This document shows positions 56,052 to 64,000 of a DNA stretch of 64,000 bases, piece after piece (position 1 is the stretch's first letter; each line of letters opens with the position of its first letter). A model generated the notes under the pieces. The model did not search any database and was not told the origin of the DNA. It saw only the letters and a program-made list of their open reading frames with translations. The stretch comes from Brevibacterium limosum. GTDB taxonomy: Bacteria > Actinomycetota > Actinomycetes > Actinomycetales > Brevibacteriaceae. The position numbers and the translations under genes are program-made. The stretch lies in the NCBI RefSeq assembly GCF_011617705.1, contig NZ_CP050154.1, positions 1,550,001 through 1,614,000 on the forward strand, in the 5' to 3' direction.

Positions 56052-57797
56052 ATGAAGAAGCGAGCTTTATCGATGGTTGCGATTGCCGCTGCCGCCACGA
56101 TGCTTGTAAGTGCCTGTGGGAATGGGGGTTCAGGAAGTGGAGGCGATGCTCAATCTGTCGTCGACGATGAGACAGGCTTCGCCTCGTACACCGGTGATCC
56201 TCAGAAAGGCGGCCTCGTCGAAGTTCTGGGTGGAGTAGACTTCTCCCACCTGGACCCGGCCATGGGCAGCGACGGCAATGTCCTCAACCTCTACAACCTC
56301 CTCTACCGCAACCTCACCCAGTACAAGTACAACCGGGAGTCCGGGGAGCTCGAGCTTGTCGGCGATCTCGCCGAGGACACCGGAACGCCGAACGAGGATT
56401 CGACCGAGTGGACGTTCAAACTCAAGGAAGGCGTGACCTTCGAGGACGGTTCGCCGATCACCGCGGAGGACGTGAAGTTCGGCTTCGAGCATGCCTTCGA
56501 CCCGTCGCTGGCCATCGGTCTCGACTATCTGCAGAACTATGTCAAGGGCGCCAAAGACTACGAAGGTGTCTTCGAAGACCCGGACGGGCTCGACTCGATC
56601 AAGGTCGTCGATGACCGGACGATCACGATCGAGACGAATGAGCCGATGGCTGACTTCCCAAGTGTCGTCGCGACCGCACCGGGGGCCCCTTTCCCGAAGG
56701 GCAAGGTGACCAAGGTCGATCAGATCCAGAAGGATCCCATCTCGTCGGGACCGTATAAAGTCGACGAGTATAAGCGTGGCGAGTCGCTGACCCTGGTACG
56801 TAATGAGAACTGGAACGCCGAGACCGACGACATCCGGCCGGCCTATCCCGACGGATACAAATTCACAGTCAGCCTCGATCAGAATACGATCGATCAGCGG
56901 ATGATGTCCGGGCAGGGTGAAGATGCCAATGCAGTCTCGTCTTCGACCAATCCGGTTGTGGCGGCCAATCTGGCGAAGATCACTCAGGATCCCAAGCTCT
57001 CAGAGCGCACAGTGCAGTCCATGCCCTCCTGCAACTACTTCATGGTTATGAACAACACCAAAGAGCCACTGGGCGATAAAAAGGTTCGGCAGGCCATCAA
57101 CTGGGCCGTGGACAAGTCAAGCGTGGTCAATGCCAGCGGCGGTCCGCAGCTGGCCGATGTCGCACCGAACCTGCTGCTCCCTAGCGTGCCGAACTATGAC
57201 GACACCGACCCTTACGCCACTGAAGGTAACACCGGCGATCCGGATAAGGCCAAGGCCATGCTTAAGGAAGCCGGCGCGGAGAACCTTAAGCTGACCATGG
57301 ACGTGCGCGCTCTGCCGATGTGGGAGGCGCAGGCCGAGGCGGTGCAGCAGTCGCTGAAGAAGGTCGGAATCGAGGTCAAACTCAATGTCATCGACCAGGC
57401 AAAGTTCTACGAGGTCCTGGCCACTCCGAGCCAGCAGAATGAACTGGCGATCACCGGCTGGTGCTCCAACGGCTGGTTCTCCGGTGAACCGCTTCTGGGG
57501 CCCCTGTTCGACGGTGAGCGGATCACGGAGACCGGCAACCTCAACCAGTCCCAGATCGATGATCCGGCACTGAACAAGTCCCTCGCCGAGGCGGCCGTCA
57601 TGCCCGATCTCGATGACAAGACCGCCGCGTACGCGAAGATCAACGAACAGGTCCTCGACCTCGCACCGGTCGTGCCCCTGGTCCGTCCGCGTCCGCTCCA
57701 GCTCGCCGGTTCCAACGTCGGCGGCGCCTTCGCCAACCCGTCCAAGACGGGATACATCGACTACTCGCAGCTGGGTCTTCTCAACCCGGAAGGATAG
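56052..57797 (+). CDS. Extracellular solute-binding lipoprotein, family 5 (peptide ABC importer 2)
   Basis: A 581-aa binding protein. A basic start (MKKRA) and hydrophobic stretch lead to the lipobox LVSAC. The family 5 signature lies near EDSTEWTFKLKEGVTFEDG and the C-terminal DYSQLGLLNPEG. AAGGAGA gives a strong RBS and fixes the ATG at 56052. It is divergent from the RpiR gene and leads the operon. Confidence 0.9.
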   Translation: MKKRALSMVAIAAAATMLVSACGNGGSGSGGDAQSVVDDETGFASYTGDPQKGGLVEVLGGVDFSHLDPAMGSDGNVLNLYNLLYRNLTQYKYNRESGELELVGDLAEDTGTPNEDSTEWTFKLKEGVTFEDGSPITAEDVKFGFEHAFDPSLAIGLDYLQNYVKGAKDYEGVFEDPDGLDSIKVVDDRTITIETNEPMADFPSVVATAPGAPFPKGKVTKVDQIQKDPISSGPYKVDEYKRGESLTLVRNENWNAETDDIRPAYPDGYKFTVSLDQNTIDQRMMSGQGEDANAVSSSTNPVVAANLAKITQDPKLSERTVQSMPSCNYFMVMNNTKEPLGDKKVRQAINWAVDKSSVVNASGGPQLADVAPNLLLPSVPNYDDTDPYATEGNTGDPDKAKAMLKEAGAENLKLTMDVRALPMWEAQAEAVQQSLKKVGIEVKLNVIDQAKFYEVLATPSQQNELAITGWCSNGWFSGEPLLGPLFDGERITETGNLNQSQIDDPALNKSLAEAAVMPDLDDKTAAYAKINEQVLDLAPVVPLVRPRPLQLAGSNVGGAFANPSKTGYIDYSQLGLLNPEG

Positions 57798-57804
57798 TTC
57801 ACAC

Positions 57805-58749
57805 GTGACTGCCTCGCTTTCCAATCAGGTCGAGGAGTTCGGTCGGCCCGACCCGGGGGAGAATTTCTCCCCCGGGTCGGGGACCCTGAAGAGGATCATG
57901 CGCAAGCCCTCGGTGATCCTGTCGTTGGGGTTCCTCGTCTTCATCGTCCTCCTGGCCGTCTTCGCCCCGATTATCACCCAACTCTCCGGCTACAGCCCCT
58001 ATGAATTCGACGAAGGAGCTGTCGACCCGGCCCTCGGAGGTCTGCCGCGCGGTCCACTCGGCGGCATCAGCGCCGACCACTGGATGGGCGTCGAACCCCA
58101 GAACGGTCGTGACATCTTCGCCCGCATCGCCTACGGAGCGCGCGTCTCGATGCTCATAGGCATCGGCGCCACCGCCATCACCATGATCATCGGTGTCGTC
58201 ATGGGCGTCATCGCCGGCTTTCTCGGCGGATTCGTCGATGCCGCGATCTCGCGGGTCATGGACTTCCTCATGGCCTTCCCGGCCCTCATCTTCATGATCG
58301 CCATCCTCTCTGCCCTGCCTCAGGGCAATCGTCCGCTCCTGCTCGTCCTCGTCCTCAGCCTCTTCTCCTGGCCGGCTACGGCTCGCGTGATCCGCGGCCA
58401 GACACTGTCGCTGAAGAACCGGGAATTCGTCGAGGCGGCCAAGACCTCCGGCGCCGGCTGGGTTCCCCTGGTCTTCCGCGAAGTGCTGCCGAATCTCTCG
58501 GGCACAATCGTGGTCATGGCGACCCTGGCGGTGCCGACGTTCATCGCCACCGAGGCAGGACTGTCCTTCCTTGGTGTGGGCATCACTCCGCCCGATCCTT
58601 CGTGGGGGCAGATGATCGCCTCGGCGGTGACCTGGTACTCCAGTGATCCGATGTTCTTCGCGATTCCCGGCATGTTCCTTTTTCTCACAGTGCTCTCATT
58701 CACCGTGCTCGGGGACAACCTTCAGAAGATCTGGGCAGGAGGACTCTGA
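57805..58749 (+). CDS. Peptide ABC transporter permease, DppC type (importer 2)
   Basis: A 314-aa permease with six helices. The start is GTG 57805, 7 bases after the binding-protein stop. The EAA loop is [23 protein letters not shown], and the family ending [19 protein letters not shown]-like is present. The order in this operon (DppC before DppB) is reversed compared with the first importer. Confidence 0.88.
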   Translation: MTASLSNQVEEFGRPDPGENFSPGSGTLKRIMRKPSVILSLGFLVFIVLLAVFAPIITQLSGYSPYEFDEGAVDPALGGLPRGPLGGISADHWMGVEPQNGRDIFARIAYGARVSMLIGIGATAITMIIGVVMGVIAGFLGGFVDAAISRVMDFLMAFPALIFMIAILSALPQGNRPLLLVLVLSLFSWPATARVIRGQTLSLKNREFVEAAKTSGAGWVPLVFREVLPNLSGTIVVMATLAVPTFIATEAGLSFLGVGITPPDPSWGQMIASAVTWYSSDPMFFAIPGMFLFLTVLSFTVLGDNLQKIWAGGL

Positions 58750-59744
58750 TGGCCCTATATCTTGTCAAACGACTGTCCGCGGCGCTCATCATCATGTTGC
58801 TCGTCGTCTTCTTCACCTTCGTCATCTTCTTCCAGCTCTCTCCGGACCCGGCCGCCAGCATCTGTGGGCAGACCTGCACTCCGGAGAGGATCGAGGCGAT
58901 CAGGGATCAGCTGGGACTCAACGAACCGTTCTTCACCCAGTTTTTCACTTTCTTCGCCGCGATCTTCGTCGGCCGCGACTACGGTTCTGGCGCCTCAGCG
59001 GTTCACTGCAACGCCCCATGCATCGGTTACTCCTTCCAGACCAACCAGGACGTCCTGCAAGGAATCATCGACCGCCTTCCCGTTTCGGTGACGATCGCCG
59101 TCGGAGCCGCAGTCCTGTGGCTGCTCTCCGGGGTGGCCGCCGGTGTGATCAGTGCCGTGAAGGAAGGCACCTGGTGGGACAAAGGAGCGATGATGTTCGC
59201 CCTGGCCGGTATCTCCCTACCGAACTACTTCGTCGCCCTCGTCCTGCAGTACCTGCTCGTCGTCCAACTCCAATGGCTTCCGTTCCCGACAGTGGTGCCG
59301 TTCACCGACAGTCCTGTGCAGTGGTTCCAGGCCTACCTCATGCCGTGGATGGTGCTGGCGCTTATGTACGCGTCTATGTACGCCCGGCTGACCCGCACCA
59401 ATGTCATCGACACCATGGGCGAGAACTTCATGCGTACGGCCCGGGCCAAGGGCCTGGGGCGCGGCGCCGTCCTCATCCGCCACGGACTGCGGCCTTCGCT
59501 GACACCGATCGTCACGCTCCTCGGCGTCGACTTCGCCACCCTGCTCGGCGGCGCTCTCATCACCGAGACGGTCTTCGGCCTCAACGGCGTCGGCCGATAC
59601 GCCTACGACGCGATCGCCGTGAACGACCAGCCAGTGATCATGGGAGTGACCCTCGTGGCCGCCTTCGCAGTGATCATCGCCAATATCGTGGTCGACCTGC
59701 TCTACCGGGTGCTCGACCCCCGAGTGAGAGTGAGCAGCTCATGA
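58749..59744 (+). CDS. Peptide ABC transporter permease, DppB type (importer 2)
   Basis: A 331-aa permease with six helices. Start ATG overlaps the preceding stop by one base. The first periplasmic loop (about 30-110) is longer than usual and contains four Cys ([12 protein letters not shown] and [10 protein letters not shown]), possibly forming disulfides. The EAA loop is [24 protein letters not shown]. Confidence 0.88.
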   Translation: MALYLVKRLSAALIIMLLVVFFTFVIFFQLSPDPAASICGQTCTPERIEAIRDQLGLNEPFFTQFFTFFAAIFVGRDYGSGASAVHCNAPCIGYSFQTNQDVLQGIIDRLPVSVTIAVGAAVLWLLSGVAAGVISAVKEGTWWDKGAMMFALAGISLPNYFVALVLQYLLVVQLQWLPFPTVVPFTDSPVQWFQAYLMPWMVLALMYASMYARLTRTNVIDTMGENFMRTARAKGLGRGAVLIRHGLRPSLTPIVTLLGVDFATLLGGALITETVFGLNGVGRYAYDAIAVNDQPVIMGVTLVAAFAVIIANIVVDLLYRVLDPRVRVSSS

Positions 59745-60577
59745 GTGCACAATCCACTGAGACACCGGTCCTGTCCGTGCGCGACCTGCGCATCGAATTC
59801 CCCCTCGGCGTCGTCGTCGACGGCAGTTCGTTCGACATCGCCCAAGGCCAGACGAGGGGTTTGGTCGGCGAATCAGGGTCGGGCAAGTCGATGACCTCGC
59901 TGGCGATCATGGGTCTGCTGCCGAAGGAGGCGACGACGACGGGTTCGGTCCGCTTCCACGGCGATGAACTGCTCCACCGTTCGGATGCGTCGATGCGGCG
60001 GACCCGTGGTGACCAGATCGCGATGATCTTCCAGGATCCGCTTTCCTCGCTCAACCCGTACTACACGGTCGGTTTTCAGATCGCCGAGGCCTACCGTGCC
60101 CACAAGGGAGGCACGAAGGCAGCGGCGCTGACGAAGGCCGCCGAGGCGATGGATCGGGTTCGCATCCCCGATGCGGCCGACCGCGTTGGACACTACCCCC
60201 ATCAGTTCTCCGGGGGGATGCGCCAGCGCGTGATGATCGCGATGGCGCTCGTCTGCGAACCCGACCTCATTATCGCCGACGAACCGACCACGGCCCTCGA
60301 CGTCACTGTCCAGGCCCAGATTCTCGATCTGCTCGCGGAAGTGCAGGAGGTTACGCAGGCTGCAATGCTCTTCATCACCCACGACCTGGCCGTCGTCAGT
60401 CAGATCTCCAATCATGTCACGGTGATGCGCTACGGCCGGACCGTCGAACAGGGCACGGCGGAGCAGATCTTTTCGAACCCGCGCAACGACTACACCCGAG
60501 CACTGCTGGCCGCGACCCCGCGTCTCGACGATGTCGTCGACCTGCCGGAGCCCATCCTCACGAACGGAGGCGAGTGA
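59741..60577 (+). CDS. Peptide ABC transporter ATPase, OppD/DppD type (importer 2)
   Basis: A 278-aa ATPase. Walker A is [10 protein letters not shown]-loop [14 protein letters not shown], signature FSGGMRQR, Walker [13 protein letters not shown]. The ATG at 59741 overlaps the DppB stop by four bases. It is shorter at the C-terminus than the first importer's subunit but complete. Confidence 0.9.
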   Translation: MSAQSTETPVLSVRDLRIEFPLGVVVDGSSFDIAQGQTRGLVGESGSGKSMTSLAIMGLLPKEATTTGSVRFHGDELLHRSDASMRRTRGDQIAMIFQDPLSSLNPYYTVGFQIAEAYRAHKGGTKAAALTKAAEAMDRVRIPDAADRVGHYPHQFSGGMRQRVMIAMALVCEPDLIIADEPTTALDVTVQAQILDLLAEVQEVTQAAMLFITHDLAVVSQISNHVTVMRYGRTVEQGTAEQIFSNPRNDYTRALLAATPRLDDVVDLPEPILTNGGE

Positions 60578-60579
60578 GC

Positions 60580-61389
60580 ATGAACGATACCGTCAGGCCG
60601 CTGCTGGCGGCGACCGGTCTGAGCAAAGAGTTCCGCACCGGCCGCAAGGAGGTCTTCACCGCGGTTGAAGGCGTGTCCTTCGACGTCCATCGGCGTCAGA
60701 CGCTGGGCATCGTCGGTGAATCCGGGTCCGGCAAATCGACCACGGCCCGCATGATCGCCCGTCTCATCGACCCCACCTCCGGCTCGATCGAGTTCCAGGG
60801 TGAGGAGATCACTCAGCGTTCGGGGGCGGCCCTGCGGGATTTCCGCAGCGGGGTGCAGGTGGTCTTCCAGGACCCGTACTCCTCACTCAACCCGCGGCAT
60901 ACCGTCGAAGAGGTCGTCTCGGCCCCCTTGCGTTACCAGAAGCGTAAGGCCGCCGGCGGTTACCGGCGCATGGTCAAGTCGGCGATGGAGCGAGTCGGGC
61001 TCAACCCCGATCATTCGGGTCGATATCCGCGCCAGTTCTCCGGCGGGCAGGCCCAGCGCATCGGCATCGCGCGTGCGCTCATCGTCGAGCCGAAGCTCGT
61101 CATCTGCGACGAGGCTGTTTCGGCCCTCGACGTGTCGGTCCAGGCGCAGGTGCTCGAACTGCTCGTCGATCTGCAGCGTGAACGCGACATCTCCTATGTC
61201 TTCATCGCCCACGATCTGGCGGTCGTGCGACAGATCGCCCACAAGGTCGCCGTAATGCAGAAGGGCCGGATCGTCGAGCAAGGTCCGCGCGATGAGATCT
61301 TCGATGATCCGCAGCACGAATACACGAAGACCCTGCTCTCGGCGGTCCCGAGCATCGATCCCCGCTGGGACGCCGGACGGCGCACCTGA
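60580..61389 (+). CDS. Peptide ABC transporter ATPase, OppF/DppF type (importer 2)
   Basis: A 269-aa ATPase. Walker A is [10 protein letters not shown]-loop [14 protein letters not shown], signature FSGGQAQR (a Q-A variant of the usual motif), Walker [14 protein letters not shown]-terminal [16 protein letters not shown]. The ATG at 60580 has GGAGG at 9 bases; a GTG six bases earlier is too close to it. Confidence 0.88.
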   Translation: MNDTVRPLLAATGLSKEFRTGRKEVFTAVEGVSFDVHRRQTLGIVGESGSGKSTTARMIARLIDPTSGSIEFQGEEITQRSGAALRDFRSGVQVVFQDPYSSLNPRHTVEEVVSAPLRYQKRKAAGGYRRMVKSAMERVGLNPDHSGRYPRQFSGGQAQRIGIARALIVEPKLVICDEAVSALDVSVQAQVLELLVDLQRERDISYVFIAHDLAVVRQIAHKVAVMQKGRIVEQGPRDEIFDDPQHEYTKTLLSAVPSIDPRWDAGRRT

Positions 61390-61482
61390 CAGGCACAGTC
61401 GCCTCGGCGATGGATCTCTGTTCCTCCACCGCTCATCCATTCTCCACCAACTCCTCACACAGGGAAGGACTTCAACCCCATC

Positions 61483-62994
61483 ATGTCTGACGCACAGGAT
61501 CAGCCACAGCCGACGAACACACCGCGCCCGGTCGATGACTTCGTCACCACCGTTCACAATCTCGAACTGCCCACCGGGGTGCTCAGGTACCAGGCCCAGA
61601 CGGGCCGGATGGTCGTCGGCTCCGAAATCGTCGAGGACGGGGTCTTCGCCGGGCTCAAGCCGAAGGCGCAGATCTTCCTCACCTCCTACACCGTCGTCGC
61701 CGGGGGCACCGCGGACAGCCAGGACGCCGGACGGCCGGTCGTCTTCGTCTTCAACGGCGGCCCCGGATCGTCCTCGGCGTGGATGCACATCGGTCTCTTC
61801 GGCCCCCGTCGGGTCGTGGCCAACGATGTCAACGATCGCACCCCGCCGCCCTACGGCCTCGTCGACAACATTGAAACCACGCTGGCTCATGCCGATCTCG
61901 TCTTCATCGATCCGGTGACCACGGGATACTCGCGCACCGCGGAGGGGGAGAAGCCCGAGGACTTCCACGGATTCACCGGGGACCGGGACGTCGTCGGTGA
62001 AGCGATCCGGCTGTGGCTGACGCGGAACAATCGGTGGATCTCGCCGAAGTTCCTCGCCGGGGAGTCCTACGGAACCACGCGGGCCGCGGCCCTGGCCGGG
62101 CATCTGGCCAAACGGCATGGCATCGCGTTCAACGGCATCCTCCTCATCTCGGCCGTCCTCGACTTCGCCACGATCGACTTTACGGAGGGCAATGAGGCTC
62201 CTTACATCCACTATCTGCCGACGTTCGCGTCCATCGCGCACTACCACGGCAAACACCCCGGACGTGAGCTCGAGGACGTCGTCGCCGAGGCCGCGGACTT
62301 CGCCTATGGGGACTTCAGCCGGGCGCTCGAGCGTGGACACCGGCTCGCCGACTCCGAGCGCGCTCGGGTCGGTGCACGACTGGCCGAGCTCATCGGCCTC
62401 GATGAGCAGTTCGTGGCGCTGGCCGATCTGCGCATCGATGAGTTCACCTTCTTCACCGAGCTGCTGCGCGACCAGCGGCTGCGGATCGGTCGTTTGGACT
62501 CCCGGTTCACCGCGCACCCGGGCAAGGTCGCCTCCGAGGTGCTTGGCGACGATCCGTCGTATCCGGCGATCCAATACCCATACACCGTGGGGATCAATCA
62601 TCTGCTGCGAGCCGAGCTCGGCTACGAAACGGATCTCACCTACGAGGTGCTCACTGCCCGGGTTCAGCCCTGGTCGTACAAGGAGTTCGAGAACTCCACA
62701 GTCAACACCGCCGAGGACCTCGCCTTCGCGATGCGGATGAACCCGCATCTCAAGGTCTACGTAGGCTTCGGGTATCACGATTCGGCGACACCGTTCGCCG
62801 CCTCGGAGCACGTTCTGGCGCACCTGCGGATCTCCGATGAGTCCCATGACCAGATTGTCCGCCGCTACTATCCGGCCGGGCATATGATGTACGTCGACCA
62901 GCAGGTCCGGGTCGATCAGCTGCGCGACATCGACGACTTCATCGCGTGGGCATCCGGAGCCGGGGACAAGCCTGCGTCGAACAATCCCCTCTGA
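61483..62994 (+). CDS. Serine carboxypeptidase-like (S10-type) protein
   Basis: A 503-aa alpha/beta hydrolase of the S10 family. Conserved sites are FVFNGGPGSSS (oxyanion/substrate region, about 85-95), the nucleophile AGESYGT (Ser about 194), the Asp in YHDSATPF and the His in PAGHMMYVD. No signal peptide or lipobox is visible, so the product should be cytoplasmic and act on imported peptides. It follows the importer by 93 bases in the same direction. Eukaryotic S10 enzymes are secreted; bacterial members of this short type are little studied. Confidence 0.8.
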   Translation: MSDAQDQPQPTNTPRPVDDFVTTVHNLELPTGVLRYQAQTGRMVVGSEIVEDGVFAGLKPKAQIFLTSYTVVAGGTADSQDAGRPVVFVFNGGPGSSSAWMHIGLFGPRRVVANDVNDRTPPPYGLVDNIETTLAHADLVFIDPVTTGYSRTAEGEKPEDFHGFTGDRDVVGEAIRLWLTRNNRWISPKFLAGESYGTTRAAALAGHLAKRHGIAFNGILLISAVLDFATIDFTEGNEAPYIHYLPTFASIAHYHGKHPGRELEDVVAEAADFAYGDFSRALERGHRLADSERARVGARLAELIGLDEQFVALADLRIDEFTFFTELLRDQRLRIGRLDSRFTAHPGKVASEVLGDDPSYPAIQYPYTVGINHLLRAELGYETDLTYEVLTARVQPWSYKEFENSTVNTAEDLAFAMRMNPHLKVYVGFGYHDSATPFAASEHVLAHLRISDESHDQIVRRYYPAGHMMYVDQQVRVDQLRDIDDFIAWASGAGDKPASNNPL

Positions 62995-63065
62995 GTCAGC
63001 TGTGCGGCCCGACGGTTGGCCGCACAGCCTAGAACCGGCCACCAACGAGAACGAGGAGTAGTCAC

Positions 63066-64000
63066 GTGCCCGAACACCATGATCGTCTCAACGATTGTGC
63101 CGAGGTCTCAGCGACGAGCCGACTGCTTGCCGAGATCATCGACGCCGAATGGACGTGGAGGGAGGCCGAATTCGGGACGCTGTCGCACCGAGCGTCCGTC
63201 GTCGACTTCCTGCCCGATGTTTCGGAGAAGGCGCAGCTGCGTCGCCGGCAGATGTGGGAGAAGACCCTCGGCGAACTCGACGCGCTCAGAACCGCTGACC
63301 TCAGTGCTGACGAGAAAGTCGACTTCGACGTCTACCACCAGCAGCTGACCACTCTCGTCGAGGCGCAGCGCAACCGCATGTGGGAGCGTCCGGCGACGGC
63401 GGATTCCGCGTTCTGGCGTTCGATGGCCTTCGACGCCTATCGCCTGGTGCTCGAGGATGCAGAGTCGGCAAGAGCGTATCTGCGCATGCTCGCCGACATC
63501 CCTCGGTACTTCGACCAACAGATCGAGAATATGCGGGCCGGGGTGGCGCGCGGTTTCGGTCCGGCACGCGTGTGTATGAGTGGGCGGGAGGAACCGGTGC
63601 GGGTCATCGCCGAAGCCGAGGACGTCACCGAGCTCTCGTTCTTCGGACCGTTTCGGCGGATCCCGCCAGTCGTACCCGGGCAGGTTCGCACCGAGCTCCA
63701 CGAGGCGGCCGCGCATGTCCTTTCGACCGAAGTCGTTTCCGCCTACCGGAAGCTGCTCGATTTCCTGACCACGGAGTATCTGCCGAACCTGCCGGAGTCG
63801 ATCGCCGCGGTGGACCAGCCGGGCGGCCTCGAGTTCTATCGGTCGCAGATCAGGGAGTATTCGACGACGGAGCTCAGCCCGCAGCAGATCTTCGACATCG
63901 GACAAGTCGAAGTGAAGAAGATCCGGGAGGAGATGGACGACGTCGCTGCCGAGCTCGGCTATCCCGGTGACCTGCCGGGCCTGTTCGAGTTCATGCGCAC
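63066..64000 (+). CDS. DUF885-family protein (partial, runs off window)
   Basis: The frame is open from GTG 63066 (GAGGAG upstream) to the window end, 311 codons. DUF885 proteins are zinc-peptidase-like with an HExxE-type site in the C-terminal half, which lies beyond the window. The visible part has the family's helical start (SRLLAEIIDAEWTWREAEFGT), the repeated dimer motif region around EFYRSQIREYSTTELSPQQI and IGQVEVKKIREEM. It probably degrades imported peptides together with the S10 protein. Confidence 0.78.
   Translation, partial: MPEHHDRLNDCAEVSATSRLLAEIIDAEWTWREAEFGTLSHRASVVDFLPDVSEKAQLRRRQMWEKTLGELDALRTADLSADEKVDFDVYHQQLTTLVEAQRNRMWERPATADSAFWRSMAFDAYRLVLEDAESARAYLRMLADIPRYFDQQIENMRAGVARGFGPARVCMSGREEPVRVIAEAEDVTELSFFGPFRRIPPVVPGQVRTELHEAAAHVLSTEVVSAYRKLLDFLTTEYLPNLPESIAAVDQPGGLEFYRSQIREYSTTELSPQQIFDIGQVEVKKIREEMDDVAAELGYPGDLPGLFEFMR

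Noticed and set aside
60883-63045. 720-codon minus-strand frame over the S10 and DppF genes
   Set aside because: Both genes underneath have catalytic motifs and ribosome-binding sites on the plus strand.

Overview
The window is high-GC actinobacterial DNA, most likely from a Brevibacterium-like member of the Micrococcales. This rests on codon use, many GTG starts, and the mix of peptide ABC, TRAP, SSS and taurine genes. It is an inference, since no rRNA or other typing marker is present. Gene density is high on both strands. Two patches are AT-richer and carry insertion-sequence debris (about 6.4-14.3 kb and 19.8-25.2 kb). They look horizontally acquired.

Region by region. 1-6.4 kb: core genes, with a partial acetolactate-synthase-like gene, pheS-pheT behind a structured leader, and a short-chain dehydrogenase. 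6.4-14.3 kb: a mosaic accessory segment with a membrane protein, a DUF6308-like gene clipped by an ISL3 end, a GlxA-type regulator with an ABM monooxygenase, a tRNA-Thr 3'-end scar, a dead ISL3 element, and a large DUF262/DUF1524 protein with an apparent alkyltransferase-like domain. 14.5-19.8 kb: an aspartate/glutamate-type racemase, a LysR regulator and a complete TRAP transporter. 20.2-25 kb: two inverted copies of a decayed IS3 element flanking a hydrolase/SCP2/LysR module and an ISL3 tail remnant.

25.3-35.5 kb: an AarF/UbiB-type kinase-like protein, then a seven-gene minus-strand operon (amidohydrolase, CobW-like GTPase, five-gene peptide/nickel-type ABC importer). 35.6-48 kb: a taurine/sulfoacetaldehyde dissimilation locus. 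It holds xsc, an IclR regulator, a CobS-like/CobT-like AAA-VWA pair without CobN, an APC permease, pta, a taurine:pyruvate-type aminotransferase, a MocR (TauR-like) regulator and a universal stress protein. In the inferred pathway the permease imports taurine, the aminotransferase makes sulfoacetaldehyde, Xsc yields acetyl phosphate plus sulfite, and Pta yields acetyl-CoA.

48-52 kb: LysR, a sodium:solute symporter with an overlapping 54-aa membrane peptide, and a DadA-like FAD oxidase. 52.1-54.5 kb: a decayed patatin, a decayed M20 peptidase and an intact patatin. 55-64 kb: an RpiR regulator and a second peptide ABC importer, followed by an S10-type serine peptidase and a DUF885 protein that runs off the window, forming a peptide uptake and breakdown unit.

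The points most worth a second look are the CobST-like pair (with a CobW-like GTPase nearby) inside a sulfonate-degradation locus, the DUF262-DUF1524-ATL fusion, the unannotated small partner of the symporter, the tRNA-Thr scar, and the alternative-hairpin leader of pheST.
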